Origin: Phycisphaerales bacterium UBA5793 | Lineage (GTDB): Bacteria; Planctomycetota; Phycisphaerae; Phycisphaerales; UBA5793 | DNA length: 64,000 nt | Direction of reading: 5' to 3' | Assembly (NCBI GenBank): GCA_002418285.1 | Contig: DIDT01000045.1 | Coordinates: 62,001-126,000 of the forward strand | In this document: in pieces, positions 25,409 through 34,392 of the stretch | How positions within the stretch are numbered: the stretch's first letter is position 1 | How the letters are laid out: each line of letters starts with the position of its first letter | The notes under the pieces: generated by a model | Told to the model about the DNA's origin: nothing | Database searches by the model: none | Seen by the model: only the letters and a program-made list of their open reading frames with translations | Program-made: the position numbers and the translations under genes

Positions 25409-25841
25409 GTGTCACCTCGTATGCTTCTGAGGGAATTGGCGGGGGGGGAAAAAACGGGACTGGTACGATTGTTTGCTCCATGGAGGCTGTATGCCATAGC
25501 GTCTCGTCCGCTTCAGCCGACTGGCGGCACCGGCCGTTCGCACCCGAAGAACCGGTCACGCGGCGGAGTCCGGGCGGCAGACCATGCCTCAAGATACCAC
25601 CACCCAGTTCGCTGGCTGAGGCGGCGGAGTCGATTCAGTAGCAGATTTTGCAGATCAGGGAAGTTACAGCGCGATGCGCGAAGATTGTGTTGCCCCCTCA
25701 ACGAGCGCAACCGTGGGGGTTGCGCTCCCTACTGGGGAGACAACCCCCTCATCACCCCGTACCCTGCGAAACAGAGACTCGGAGAGACTTTTGGCCCAAA
25801 GGGACGCCCTCGGCGACCCGGGCCGGCACTAGACTCACTGC
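25409..25841. other. Intergenic region with REP-like fragment, no gene seen
   Basis: This 433-base stretch lies between the divergent HAF-repeat and radical-SAM genes. It begins with a G-run followed by the REP-like sequence at 25450-25467. The remainder has only short overlapping frames. It should contain promoters for both flanking genes, but no reliable boxes were identified. Confidence 0.45.
25450..25467 (+). repeat. REP-like sequence, copy 2
   Basis: AAAAACGGGACTGGTACG matches 17 of 18 bases of the sequence at 15470-15487, which sits next to a RAYT transposase fragment. It is preceded by a G-run. No transposase fragment accompanies this copy. Confidence 0.5.
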
Positions 25842-27383
25842 ATGGCCGAGATCATCCTGACCACGCTCAATGCTCGCTTTGCGCATGCCTCGTTCGGCTT
25901 GCGCTATCTCATGGCGAACATGGGCGCGTTGTGGGACCGGACGATGCTGCTGGAGTTCGACATCAGTCAGCGCGTTTCGGATGTGCTCGAAGTGATCCTG
26001 GCTGAGCGGCCGCGAATCGTCGGGATCGGTGTGTACATCTGGAACGCGGCGGAGTCGCTGCAACTGGTTGCGGATCTCAAGCGGATCGCGCCGCAGATCA
26101 CGGTCATTCTCGGCGGGCCGGAGGTTAGTCACGAAACAGATCAGCAACCGATTGTCGCGCTGGCGGATTACACGATCACGGGTGAGGCGGATCTGGCATT
26201 TGCCGCGTTGTGCCGACGACTGCTTGCGGGCGAGCGGCCTCTGATGAAGGTGATTGCCGCCGATCTGCCGGAGTTAGATCAGATCGAGTTGCCGTATGAC
26301 GTGTACGACGATCGCGACATTGCGCATCGAGTCGTGTACGTGGAGGCGTCGCGCGGCTGCCCGTTCAAATGTGAGTTCTGCCTGTCCTCGCTTGATGTGC
26401 CGTTGCGGCAGGCGCCGCTTGATCGGTTCCTGGCGGCGATGCAGCGACTGTTCGAACGCGGGGTGCGGCAGTTCAAGTTTGTGGATCGCACGTTCAATCT
26501 GAATCTGAAGGTGAGCCGGGCGATTTTCGAGTTCTTTCGGGAGCGATACGAGCCGGGGTTATTTCTGCACTTCGAGATGATTCCGGATCGACTGCCGGAG
26601 GCGCTGCGCGAGCCGATCCGGGCGTTTCCGCCGGGTGCACTGCAATTTGAGGTCGGGATTCAGACGCTCAATCCTGCGGTGGAGGAGTTGATCAGCCGGC
26701 AGCAGGAGCACGATCGCATTGTTGAGAACATGCGGTTTCTCCGCGAGGAGACGGGCGTGCATGTCCACGCTGATCTGATCGTTGGATTGCCGGGCGAGGA
26801 TATTGCGAGTTTCGCGGCGGGGTTCGATCAACTGGTGGCGATGCGGCCGCAGGAGATCCAGGTCGGGATACTCAAGCGACCGCGCGGCACGCCGATTGTT
26901 CGGCACGACGAGGCGTGGCACATGGTGTACAGCGCGGCCCCGCCCTACGAGGTGCTTCAGACGAAACTTGTCGACTACACCGACATGCAGATGATGCGGC
27001 GCTTCGCGCGATACTGGGACATGATTGCCAACAGCGGCAATTTCATTGAGACGCTGCCGCTTGTCTGGGGTGCAGCAAGCGCGTTCGGTGAGTTCATGGA
27101 GTTGTGCAGGGCGCTGCATACAGCCGAGGGTCGGGCGCATGGCATCTCGCTGCACCGGCTCGTCGAGATCGTGTGGTTGTTCCTGATTGAAATACGCGGA
27201 CTGGGTCCGTCTGAGGTCGCGCCGCGCCTGTGGCGGGATTACGCGCGGGGCGGGCGGTCGGATGTACCGCCCGTGCTGCGTGGGCATCTCAGCGAGAAAG
27301 ATCGTCGGTCGGTGACGCGGCCGGCGACAACGGATCTTCCGGCGCGGCAGGCGCGGCAAGTTGCGGCGCGCGAAGTCGTTTAG
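25842..27383 (+). CDS. B12-binding-domain radical SAM protein
   Basis: A 513-residue enzyme-like protein. The N-terminal cobalamin-binding-type Rossmann domain (about 1-140) has IVGIGVYIWNA, VILGGPEVSHE and ITGEADLAFAALCRRL. The radical-SAM core carries the 4Fe-4S motif CPFKCEFC (about 173-180) and the usual EVGIQTLNP and HADLIVGLPGED stretches. The C-terminal region (about 370-470) resembles the DUF4080 domain that accompanies this subgroup. Such proteins cleave SAM to a 5'-deoxyadenosyl radical and often modify RNA, lipids or tetrapyrroles; the substrate here is unknown. It is a stand-alone gene facing a convergent coiled-coil gene across a hairpin. Confidence 0.9.
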   Translation: MAEIILTTLNARFAHASFGLRYLMANMGALWDRTMLLEFDISQRVSDVLEVILAERPRIVGIGVYIWNAAESLQLVADLKRIAPQITVILGGPEVSHETDQQPIVALADYTITGEADLAFAALCRRLLAGERPLMKVIAADLPELDQIELPYDVYDDRDIAHRVVYVEASRGCPFKCEFCLSSLDVPLRQAPLDRFLAAMQRLFERGVRQFKFVDRTFNLNLKVSRAIFEFFRERYEPGLFLHFEMIPDRLPEALREPIRAFPPGALQFEVGIQTLNPAVEELISRQQEHDRIVENMRFLREETGVHVHADLIVGLPGEDIASFAAGFDQLVAMRPQEIQVGILKRPRGTPIVRHDEAWHMVYSAAPPYEVLQTKLVDYTDMQMMRRFARYWDMIANSGNFIETLPLVWGAASAFGEFMELCRALHTAEGRAHGISLHRLVEIVWLFLIEIRGLGPSEVAPRLWRDYARGGRSDVPPVLRGHLSEKDRRSVTRPATTDLPARQARQVAAREVV

Positions 27384-27432
27384 CAGCGACGCAAGCGTCG
27401 CGGCCAAGCGAGAAACGCGCGATTCCCAGAAA

Positions 27433-27470
27433 AACACACCGGCCCGGGAGCATGTCCCGGGCAGTGTGTT
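27433..27470. terminator. Bidirectional hairpin between convergent genes
   Basis: AACACAC (27433-27439) with GCCCGGGA (27442-27449) pairs with TCCCGGGC (27455-27462) and GTGTGTT (27464-27470), a 15-pair stem with a small internal bulge. The AAAA to its left gives a T-tract on the minus strand, so it suits termination of the leftward coiled-coil gene best. The radical-SAM gene ends 49 bases to the left. Confidence 0.65.
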
Positions 27471-27546
27471 CGACGGAGACGGATCGGGTCAGGCGAAGGA
27501 GTCTCGCCAGATGATCGGCCGGAGGGGTATACCGGCCGGTTGCGGA

Positions 27547-28521
27547 TCAGTTGCCGCCCTGGGGCAGAGCCGCGACGGCTTCGCCGGAGTTGTCCTGAGG
27601 AGCCGGGTCGGGCGTCGATTCGTCGACCACGATGGGGGCGACGGGGAAGGCCTTCTGGGCCGTCGGCTGTCCGATCGAGAAGGGGTCATCCTTGATGTTC
27701 TCAAGGGCGATTCGGCCGAGTGCTTCCTTTTCGTAGTCCCGCTCAACGGCTCGCTTGCTCAGGGCTTCGAGCACGGCGGCCTGCTCAGACTGCACCGCGG
27801 AGAGGCGATTGACGATCTGATCGAGGTTGCTGACGCTCCAGCGGTCGTTGCTGTTGAGCATCTCTTCGCGGTTCTCAAGCGACTTGGTGATCGACTTGTT
27901 CCGCTCGATGGAGGCAATCTGACGCTCGATCTGGGCCGTCTTGGCCTGGAACTTGGCGTACTCGTTCTGGAGTTCTTCCAGCTGAGCGCCCATGCGATCG
28001 CGCTGGCTGATCAGGAGCTTGAGGTCACGATCGTTGACGGCGAGTCGTTCGCTGTAGTTCATGGCCGTCTGCTGGATCGTCGCAGCCTTGGAGTAGGCCT
28101 GATCGATGCTCAGGTGCTGGCCTTGGAACTTCACGAGGACGGGTCGATCGCCGTAGGACGCCTGCTGAACGTAGCCGGCCTTGTCAACCAGGCTGCGGAG
28201 CGAGGCAAGATCGGACTGCCCCGTGGAGATCATCTTGGCGGCGACGTCGCGGTCACGCTGAACGGCACCGATTTCGGCGTCAATCTCGGCGAGGTTACGA
28301 ATGGTCTCGCGGATCTTCTCCGGGTAGTCCTTCTGCAGCTGCTTGAGCTGATAGCGGATCAGGGCCGGGTCTTCGACATTGGAGTCGAACCAGGAGATGA
28401 AGTGGGTTTGGATCTGGGCTGCCCCCGCCATGACGCGCTGAGGACCGACCAGCAGAGTCAATCCGCCGACCGCCAGACCCCCGATGAGAGCCGTACGAAA
28501 GATTGTTTTGGTGATTTGCAT
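27547..28521 (-). CDS. Exported coiled-coil protein of unknown function
   Basis: The start is taken at the ATG at 28521 behind GGAAAGGATTAAGACC; a Met six codons earlier is possible. The product is 324 residues. A hydrophobic N-terminus (TALIGGLAVGGLTLLVGP) acts as signal or anchor. The rest is almost wholly helical, with heptad-like coiled coils (ALIRYQLKQLQKDYPEKIRE; LEELQNEYAKFQAKTAQIER; QIASIERNKSITKSLENREE), then a Pro/Ala-rich acidic tail. It has no enzymatic motif. It superficially recalls PspA- or BamD-like helical proteins, but no family could be assigned. A short hairpin (28574-28591) lies in the 5' leader. Confidence 0.65.
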   Translation of the reverse strand: MQITKTIFRTALIGGLAVGGLTLLVGPQRVMAGAAQIQTHFISWFDSNVEDPALIRYQLKQLQKDYPEKIRETIRNLAEIDAEIGAVQRDRDVAAKMISTGQSDLASLRSLVDKAGYVQQASYGDRPVLVKFQGQHLSIDQAYSKAATIQQTAMNYSERLAVNDRDLKLLISQRDRMGAQLEELQNEYAKFQAKTAQIERQIASIERNKSITKSLENREEMLNSNDRWSVSNLDQIVNRLSAVQSEQAAVLEALSKRAVERDYEKEALGRIALENIKDDPFSIGQPTAQKAFPVAPIVVDESTPDPAPQDNSGEAVAALPQGGN

Positions 28522-28770
28522 GGTCTTAATCCTTTCCAATTCGCTGACGAGGCGTGGATGTACTTGTGGTCGTCACCCAAGTTGTTGGGTGGTCGGGGGA
28601 AGGGATTTCAGGGCGGGGTCACGATTTTTGAGGTGGGGCGGATGGGCCGGGTAAATCGGCGGTTTTGGGGCTGGAATGGGGGTTGGCAGGTAAGGCGCGG
28701 CGGCCGGAGTCCGACCGGTTAGTGGACTTCCGGCGTGGCGCGTTGAATGCCGGCCAGATTCGGGCGGGAA

Positions 28771-30189
28771 CTAGCGATCCGCGCCTTCCACAGCGATGTC
28801 TTTGAATTCGTGCTGGCCGGCCCAATAGGACGTGGCGTCGAAATCCTGTAGGGCGATCTTGCCGTCGCCCCGGATGCGGATGGACCACTCATGGCTTTCA
28901 TTCAACGTCGGTTGATCGAGACGGACCCCCGGCTGGAGTTGAATTGATACGCGCCACCTGCCCTCCCCGTACATCTGGTACTCCCAGTAGGCATCGTGAT
29001 CGAGCCAAATCCGGTGCGCCTGATCAGGATTGACCCAGATGCCCGCGCCGCGGCCGATTTCCCCTCCGTCTTCGTAGAGCGCCACTGCGATCGCAAATCG
29101 ACCGGCGCCGAGCGCTTCGCGGAACGAGGCACTTGAAACGTCAAACGAAACGACAGGGTTGGGATCGCCGTACAGGTTTGTGCCGACCATAGGACGGAGT
29201 GCTTCGAGCGCGGTGTTTTCGATTTGAATGGCGGCGAGCCCATCCGCATCCGGCCGACCGACCGTCGTAATCACTCGGTTCTCCTGAAGTATCTGCTCTC
29301 GATTGTGCGTCGCAGCGTGGTACCTCGTGAGCACAAGCTCGTACTCCACGGGTCCCGGCTCAATTGCGGTACCCAACGCCATTGGGTTGGACCAGAGAAT
29401 CATCGAGTCGATGCTCCGGCGCTGGATCGAAAAGTCCGCGTAGCCTGGAGTGATCGAATGGGCGGTCAGTTCCCAACCATCACCGAGTACGAGAAGTCGC
29501 GGCTCCACGATGGCCGTGATCGATGCCCCGATGGGCCATTGATCGCGCGTGTCGGTGTCGATGAAACACATTCGCGAGACGCGGTCACGCTGCGCGGGGA
29601 CGAGCAGGTCGCGCTCCCACGCTGCATTGAGTATTCGAATCGCCGGGATCTGCCAATCGCGAAGCCGAAGTTGCGGCCCGTAGTCAATGTGCATTGCTTT
29701 GGCAATGAGCCACCGCTCCTGCCAGCGGGCGATTTTGTCCGTATCGACGCGCAGGGAAGAATCGCCGATGAAGTCCACGTCCTCCATTCGATATCCGAGT
29801 TCACGCCGAAGCGGTGAAACTGCCCAGCGCTTCGCGGGATACGGCTCCTCCGCCGAAAATCGCATGATGAGAAACGTCGTCGGGAGCGCCGCGATCCAGC
29901 CGCGCATCTGGATGGCTTCGAGGCGATAGAACAGGTGTGCGGCCACGAGCAGCTGAAGCACGATCACGACGTGCAGCAGCGTGTGCCTCGCGTGGATGAG
30001 CGGCGATCGGCTCGCCACGTCGTGGCCGCATTCAGGGCAGGTGTCGCTCACGCGATGACTCAGGCTGTAGGCGCACAACTCGCAGTGCGACCGGCGGCGG
30101 GACCAGCGCCATGTCTGGCGCGCGACGAACCACAGCGCCCAGGCGAAGCCTGAGACGAAGAGGAACCAGGAAATGGCCAGCCAGAGCAT
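28771..30189 (-). CDS. Membrane protein with N-terminal zinc ribbon, unknown function
   Basis: A 472-residue protein. A first membrane helix (LWLAISWFLFVSGFAWALWFV) is followed by a zinc ribbon with CELC and CPECG (about 36-56), then a second helix (about 72-88, LLHVVIVLQLLVAAHLFY). A long soluble, beta-rich region follows without recognisable motifs. Small ribbons of this sort (CxxC...CPECG) recur beside membrane helices in Phycisphaerae proteins, and two more are encoded at 34393 and 49779. Function unknown. It is divergent from the BlaI-type regulator, with 354 bases between their starts. Confidence 0.65.
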   Translation of the reverse strand: MLWLAISWFLFVSGFAWALWFVARQTWRWSRRRSHCELCAYSLSHRVSDTCPECGHDVASRSPLIHARHTLLHVVIVLQLLVAAHLFYRLEAIQMRGWIAALPTTFLIMRFSAEEPYPAKRWAVSPLRRELGYRMEDVDFIGDSSLRVDTDKIARWQERWLIAKAMHIDYGPQLRLRDWQIPAIRILNAAWERDLLVPAQRDRVSRMCFIDTDTRDQWPIGASITAIVEPRLLVLGDGWELTAHSITPGYADFSIQRRSIDSMILWSNPMALGTAIEPGPVEYELVLTRYHAATHNREQILQENRVITTVGRPDADGLAAIQIENTALEALRPMVGTNLYGDPNPVVSFDVSSASFREALGAGRFAIAVALYEDGGEIGRGAGIWVNPDQAHRIWLDHDAYWEYQMYGEGRWRVSIQLQPGVRLDQPTLNESHEWSIRIRGDGKIALQDFDATSYWAGQHEFKDIAVEGADR

Positions 30190-30543
30190 TTTCCGATTGT
30201 GCCCGATCTGAGGCGCAAGTCAGCAACAAGGGTGTAACAAAGTTTGCGGCCGGCGCCAGTCGATCGGTGTCCCGGCGCCTCCGGTGCCGATCGCTCGCGC
30301 GGTCTTGGCCGGATCGATCTTCGTTCTCCAAAACTAGCCTGTGTGGTTTTTCGAATCTCCGGTTATCCGACTGGAATTGCCCTTCTTGCTCTGCCAGGCC
30401 ACTTTTGTTCGCATCTCGGACCTGCTGAGACACGTGAATCCGACAACTTGTAGGATTTTTTGCACTTTTGTGCTACTACACTGTGTCGGACTCCGTATAA
30501 CTTCACCGAACCGACGGCCTTGTGCATCTGGAGAACGGCCCAA
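30190..30543. promoter_or_regulatory. Divergent promoter region with candidate BlaI operator
   Basis: The gap between the divergent zinc-ribbon and blaI genes holds nested dyads at 30439-30490. TCCGACA (30439-30445) pairs with TGTCGGA (30484-30490). Inside lie TTGTAG (about 30448) and CTACTACA (30473-30480), which resemble halves of the TACTACA/TGTAGTA box bound by BlaI/MecI repressors. A -10-like TACTAC with an upstream TG overlaps the second half-site, consistent with autorepression. Half-site order is not the classical one, so the assignment is tentative. Confidence 0.4.
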
Positions 30544-31017
30544 ATGGTCGAACCCAATAAACCAATCAGCGATGCGGAACTCGATGTCCTCAAGCAATTG
30601 TGGGACAGCCCCGATGGTGCGACTGTCCGGTCGCTGCATGAACTGCTGCGCGACGCCGGACATGACTGGGCCTACACCACCGTCCAGACCCTGCTGCAGC
30701 GCCTGGAGGAAAAGGGCTACATCCGCAAGGACTCTTCTGAGCGGGCACATGTCTTCAAAGCCACGATTTCGCGTGAGGACCTCGTGGGCAACCAGCTTGA
30801 TGACCTCATGGAGCGGCTGTGCGAGGGCGAAGCCTCTCCCCTGCTTCTGTCGCTCGTACAGCGCCGTTCGTTCTCCACAGCGGACATCTCGGCGTTGCGT
30901 GAACTGCTCAAGCAGATGGAGCACCAGACGCCCGACACCGATGATCGCTCCAAAGCTCAGCCGTCATCGCCGCCGGGCCGAAAGCGGCGCGGCGGTCGCC
31001 ACGAACCTCGCGACTGA
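30544..31017 (+). CDS. BlaI/MecI/CopY family transcriptional repressor
   Basis: A 157-residue winged-helix repressor. The ATG at 30544 follows GGAGAACGGCCCAA; an upstream in-frame ATG at 30460 would add 28 unrelated residues. The DNA-binding domain is typical: PISDAELDVLKQLWDSPDGA, TVRSLHELL, WAYTTVQTLLQRLEEKGYI and the wing KDSSERAHVFKATISRED. The helical dimerisation region (about 85-130) contains the segment where BlaR1-type proteases cut family members. The basic Pro/Arg tail is extra. The M56 protease gene begins 57 bases after its stop, so the pair forms a repressor/sensor-protease operon. Confidence 0.93.
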   Translation: MVEPNKPISDAELDVLKQLWDSPDGATVRSLHELLRDAGHDWAYTTVQTLLQRLEEKGYIRKDSSERAHVFKATISREDLVGNQLDDLMERLCEGEASPLLLSLVQRRSFSTADISALRELLKQMEHQTPDTDDRSKAQPSSPPGRKRRGGRHEPRD

Positions 31018-31074
31018 ATTCAGCATCACCAACGACCCGGGGTGGGATTCACGAAGAGAGAGCGGAGTCTTCCC

Positions 31075-34000
31075 ATGTTGCAGTGGATTCTTGAAAACAC
31101 GTTGATCGCGCTGGCGATGGCTGTAGGCGTCTGCATTGCCTGCCGATACTTCAAGGCACGGCCGGCCGTATGCCATTTCCTCTGGGCTCTCGTGCTGGTG
31201 CGACTCGTCGCGCCGCCGATCTTCGTGACGCAGTGGCCGCCGGAGTCGGTTCGCACGCAAGTCGCAAGCTGGTTCAACGCGCAGGCCTCAGGTCTGTCTA
31301 CCCAAATCTCACATTATCTGTCTCTTTCGGGAGGAGCTTCACGCGCTGACAACCGCTCCGTCAGCGTAAGTTCCGCAGCGCCGGTTCAACCCAACCCCAT
31401 TGAACCGGCGCTGCAACCCGAAGAGATGGCGTCACCCGCGCCGTATCCCGAGACTCCACCGGTCGAGGTGCGAGATGTGTCGGCGGAATCGGAGATGGCG
31501 GCTGATCAGAACACCAACCTGAGTAACTCATACGCGGTGCAGGATTCCAGGAAGCCTGCCCCACCCGCTGGCGAGACAGAGAACGCCGAAAGCGCCAAGG
31601 AGCCCGCCAAGCCAACCGCCTCGGAAATGACCATGTCGGAGATGAAGCGGCAGGAGGCCTCGTGGGAGAATCTGTACGCCGACAAAGAGGTGATCAACCA
31701 GGCTGCGAAGGAGTCGGGTGTCGCGCCCGGCGCGAATCCTGGAGTCTCGGCGGCGACGTTGGCTGCCTTGCGCGTGATCGGCTGGGCGCTGCTTGCAGTC
31801 TGGGCGCTGGGCGCTCTTGTCGCGCTGTTCGTTCATGGTCGCCGTATTGCGCGATTTCATGCAGCGGTGCGCCGGGCGCCGGAGGCCGGCGAATGGTTGA
31901 CCGCCCGGGTGCGCCGCCTTGCGGATGATCTGCATACGTCGATGCCGACCGTGCGCCTCATGCCGGGTCTGTCGTCTCCGGTGATCTGGGGTTTTGGCAA
32001 ACCGACGCTGCTGTGGCCTGCAGAAGATGCAGCCCTGGCTCAGCGCGACGGACAGCGTTGCGAAGGCATCATCGTACACGAACTGGCGCACCTGCGCCGG
32101 CGCGACCACTGGGTGGCATGGGTCGAGATCATGGCGATCTCGCTGCTTTGGTGGCATCCGCTGGCGCATCTGGCGTGTCGGCGTCTGCACGAGTTTGCCG
32201 ATCTGGCGTGCGATTCGTGGGTGGTGTCGATGCTGCCGACGCATCGCGGGCTCTACGCCGCATCGATCGTGGACCTGATAGAACAACTTTCGACGGCTCC
32301 CCGGGCAGCATTGGCGCTGGGGGTGGGGACTTCGTCACGTCGCGCCCTGGTTGAAAGGAGACTGATCATGATTGTGAAAGAGCGAACTACGTGCCGGCTC
32401 TCGCCGGTTGTTGCCATGCTCGCGCTTGCCGGAGTGGCACTGCTCGTGCCTTCGTGGGCCGGCGGCGCGACAGGCTGGACGGCGCCGCCGGCGGAAGTCT
32501 CGGTTGATTCATCGATCGCCCCGGCGCACCAGAACGCCATCAAGCAGGCGATTCTCAAGCGCCGCGCCGAAGTCTATTTCAATTCCCACGAGTGGAAGGC
32601 AGCCGCAGCCGCCTACCAGGCGATCTACGAGGCGAACCCGCAAGACGCTCAGGCGGCCCATCGACTGTCGTACTCACTCATCGGGCTGGGTGAACTCGAT
32701 CGAGCGCAGTCGATCATCGAGAAGCAGATTCAGAACGGCGAGGACCCGGCGGTTGGACATTACAACCTCGCCTGCATCCAGGCCAAGCGAGGCGACGCCG
32801 ATCAAGCGTTCAAGGAACTCAATCAGGCCGTCACCTACGGCTTTGATCAACTCGATCTGGTCAATTCGGATACGGATCTCGATCCGCTCCGCGATGATGA
32901 TCGCTTCCGCGGATTCGCCGGCGACGTGAACTTCGTCATCTCCCTCCAGGAGCAGGGACAGAACGCGATCAACGGCGATGACGGGGCCGCCGCAGTGATC
33001 CACTTCGGCAAGCTCGTCAAGCTCGCGCCCAACTATGGGCAGGCGCAGCACATGCTCAGCTATTCGAGCATTCTCGCCAGTCGCGACGCGGACAACCAGG
33101 CGGATCGCGATGAGTTGCTCAACGGCGCAAAGGCCGCAGAGGCCAAGCAGTTGGAACTCGGCTATCTCCCGGGTGTGGCTCGCTACAACATGGCGTGTGT
33201 GGATGCGATCCAGGGGAACATTGAGTCGGGTCTCGACAACCTCGCGGAATCCATCGAGCTGGGATTCCGGGATCCGGACCTGATGCGCGATGATCCGGAT
33301 CTCACTGCACTGCGCAGCGCGGATCGCTTCAAGGATCTGCAGACTTCCATTGAGAACTCCAAGCGCCCCCGCGACCAAGTGCAGCAAGCACTTGACGAGG
33401 GCGAATTCGAGCTGGCCGCGGAACTCATCGCCAAATACGGCGAGGCAGTGGACCAGGCGGGTGGTATGTCATGGATGCTCGGTTATGCCCTGTTTGCCGA
33501 CGGCCAGTACGACCAGGCCGAGAAGATCTTCCTGCGTTCGCTCCAGAACGGTCACGATGCGGGCGACGCGGTGTACAACCTTGCCTGTTGCGAAGCACTG
33601 AAAGGCAACGCTCGCGCCGCGCTGGGCTACCTCGCGGCGGCGGTAGATGCCGGCTACACCGACGGCGATCACATGAAGGATGATAAAGATCTGAGTTCGA
33701 TTCGTGATGAGAAGCGATTCGAAGACATCGTCAACGAGGCCAATGACGCCAGGGTGCTGCAGAACTTCGGCGCTGTCGATTGGGATCATCTTCTGCGTCA
33801 ATCCGAAGCTGAGATTGCCAAGGACTCCACCAAGGGTGGGCAGCACCTCAGGCATGGCTGGGCGTTGCTTCGACTCGGTCGCTACAACGACGCCATGGCT
33901 GCTTTCGCGCAGCAGCGCGAACTCGGTTTCGCTCCCAGCGTGGCCTCCTACAACATCGCGTGCTGCCAGACGGCGCTTGGTCAGACTGACGCCGCCATCG

Positions 34001-34230
34001 ATATCCTCGCCAAACTGGCGCAGCAGGATCACAGCGGTCTGCTGAACTCCGACTTTGTCGCCAGTGACCCCGATCTCAAAGCGCTGCACGGCGACGCTCG
34101 CTTCAACGATGTCATCGCAGCGTTTGCGGAGCATGACGCGGATCTGAAACAAGCTACGGATGAGCACGCCGAAAAGAAAGTCGGAAAGAAAGAAGAACTC
34201 GAACTCACCGAAGTGAAACCGACCCGGTAG
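31075..34230 (+). CDS. BlaR1-type M56 membrane metalloprotease with C-terminal TPR array
   Basis: A 1051-residue protein starting at the ATG at 31075 (ORF open from 31042). Membrane helices near 5-25 and 32-52 precede a long Pro/Ser/Glu-rich linker (about 75-215). Another helix (about 238-260) precedes the M56 protease domain, with zinc motif VHELAH (His335, Glu336, His339) and FADLACD, and the domain ends in a further helix (about 440-460). The extracytoplasmic part (about 480-1050) has four TPR-like units, each ending in the pattern YNxAC ... DPDLxxLRxDxRF, as in TPR end-of-group domains. It pairs with the upstream BlaI repressor. In classical BlaR1 the sensor is a penicillin-binding domain; here TPRs occupy that place, so the signal is probably not a beta-lactam. 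Confidence 0.85.
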   Translation: MLQWILENTLIALAMAVGVCIACRYFKARPAVCHFLWALVLVRLVAPPIFVTQWPPESVRTQVASWFNAQASGLSTQISHYLSLSGGASRADNRSVSVSSAAPVQPNPIEPALQPEEMASPAPYPETPPVEVRDVSAESEMAADQNTNLSNSYAVQDSRKPAPPAGETENAESAKEPAKPTASEMTMSEMKRQEASWENLYADKEVINQAAKESGVAPGANPGVSAATLAALRVIGWALLAVWALGALVALFVHGRRIARFHAAVRRAPEAGEWLTARVRRLADDLHTSMPTVRLMPGLSSPVIWGFGKPTLLWPAEDAALAQRDGQRCEGIIVHELAHLRRRDHWVAWVEIMAISLLWWHPLAHLACRRLHEFADLACDSWVVSMLPTHRGLYAASIVDLIEQLSTAPRAALALGVGTSSRRALVERRLIMIVKERTTCRLSPVVAMLALAGVALLVPSWAGGATGWTAPPAEVSVDSSIAPAHQNAIKQAILKRRAEVYFNSHEWKAAAAAYQAIYEANPQDAQAAHRLSYSLIGLGELDRAQSIIEKQIQNGEDPAVGHYNLACIQAKRGDADQAFKELNQAVTYGFDQLDLVNSDTDLDPLRDDDRFRGFAGDVNFVISLQEQGQNAINGDDGAAAVIHFGKLVKLAPNYGQAQHMLSYSSILASRDADNQADRDELLNGAKAAEAKQLELGYLPGVARYNMACVDAIQGNIESGLDNLAESIELGFRDPDLMRDDPDLTALRSADRFKDLQTSIENSKRPRDQVQQALDEGEFELAAELIAKYGEAVDQAGGMSWMLGYALFADGQYDQAEKIFLRSLQNGHDAGDAVYNLACCEALKGNARAALGYLAAAVDAGYTDGDHMKDDKDLSSIRDEKRFEDIVNEANDARVLQNFGAVDWDHLLRQSEAEIAKDSTKGGQHLRHGWALLRLGRYNDAMAAFAQQRELGFAPSVASYNIACCQTALGQTDAAIDILAKLAQQDHSGLLNSDFVASDPDLKALHGDARFNDVIAAFAEHDADLKQATDEHAEKKVGKKEELELTEVKPTR

Positions 34231-34309
34231 GAGTCGGTATCGGACATACCCCGATCACGCATGGCTCGTTCCGCCCCCGGCCGAGCCTGCGGACACAGGA
34301 GGAGAGACG

Positions 34310-34338
34310 AGCCGGGCGCCCGATGCGGGCGCCCGGCT
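34310..34338 (+). terminator. Strong hairpin terminator after the BlaR1-type gene
   Basis: AGCCGGGCGCCCG (34310-34322) pairs perfectly with CGGGCGCCCGGCT (34326-34338) around the loop ATG. It is followed by TCGTTTTG. It lies 80 bases after the stop codon and is the clearest terminator in this part of the window. Confidence 0.8.
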
Positions 34339-34392
34339 TCGTTTTGCGCCATCCACAGCCGCGGCAGGTTCACGATTGTGCGAGCGCAATCG

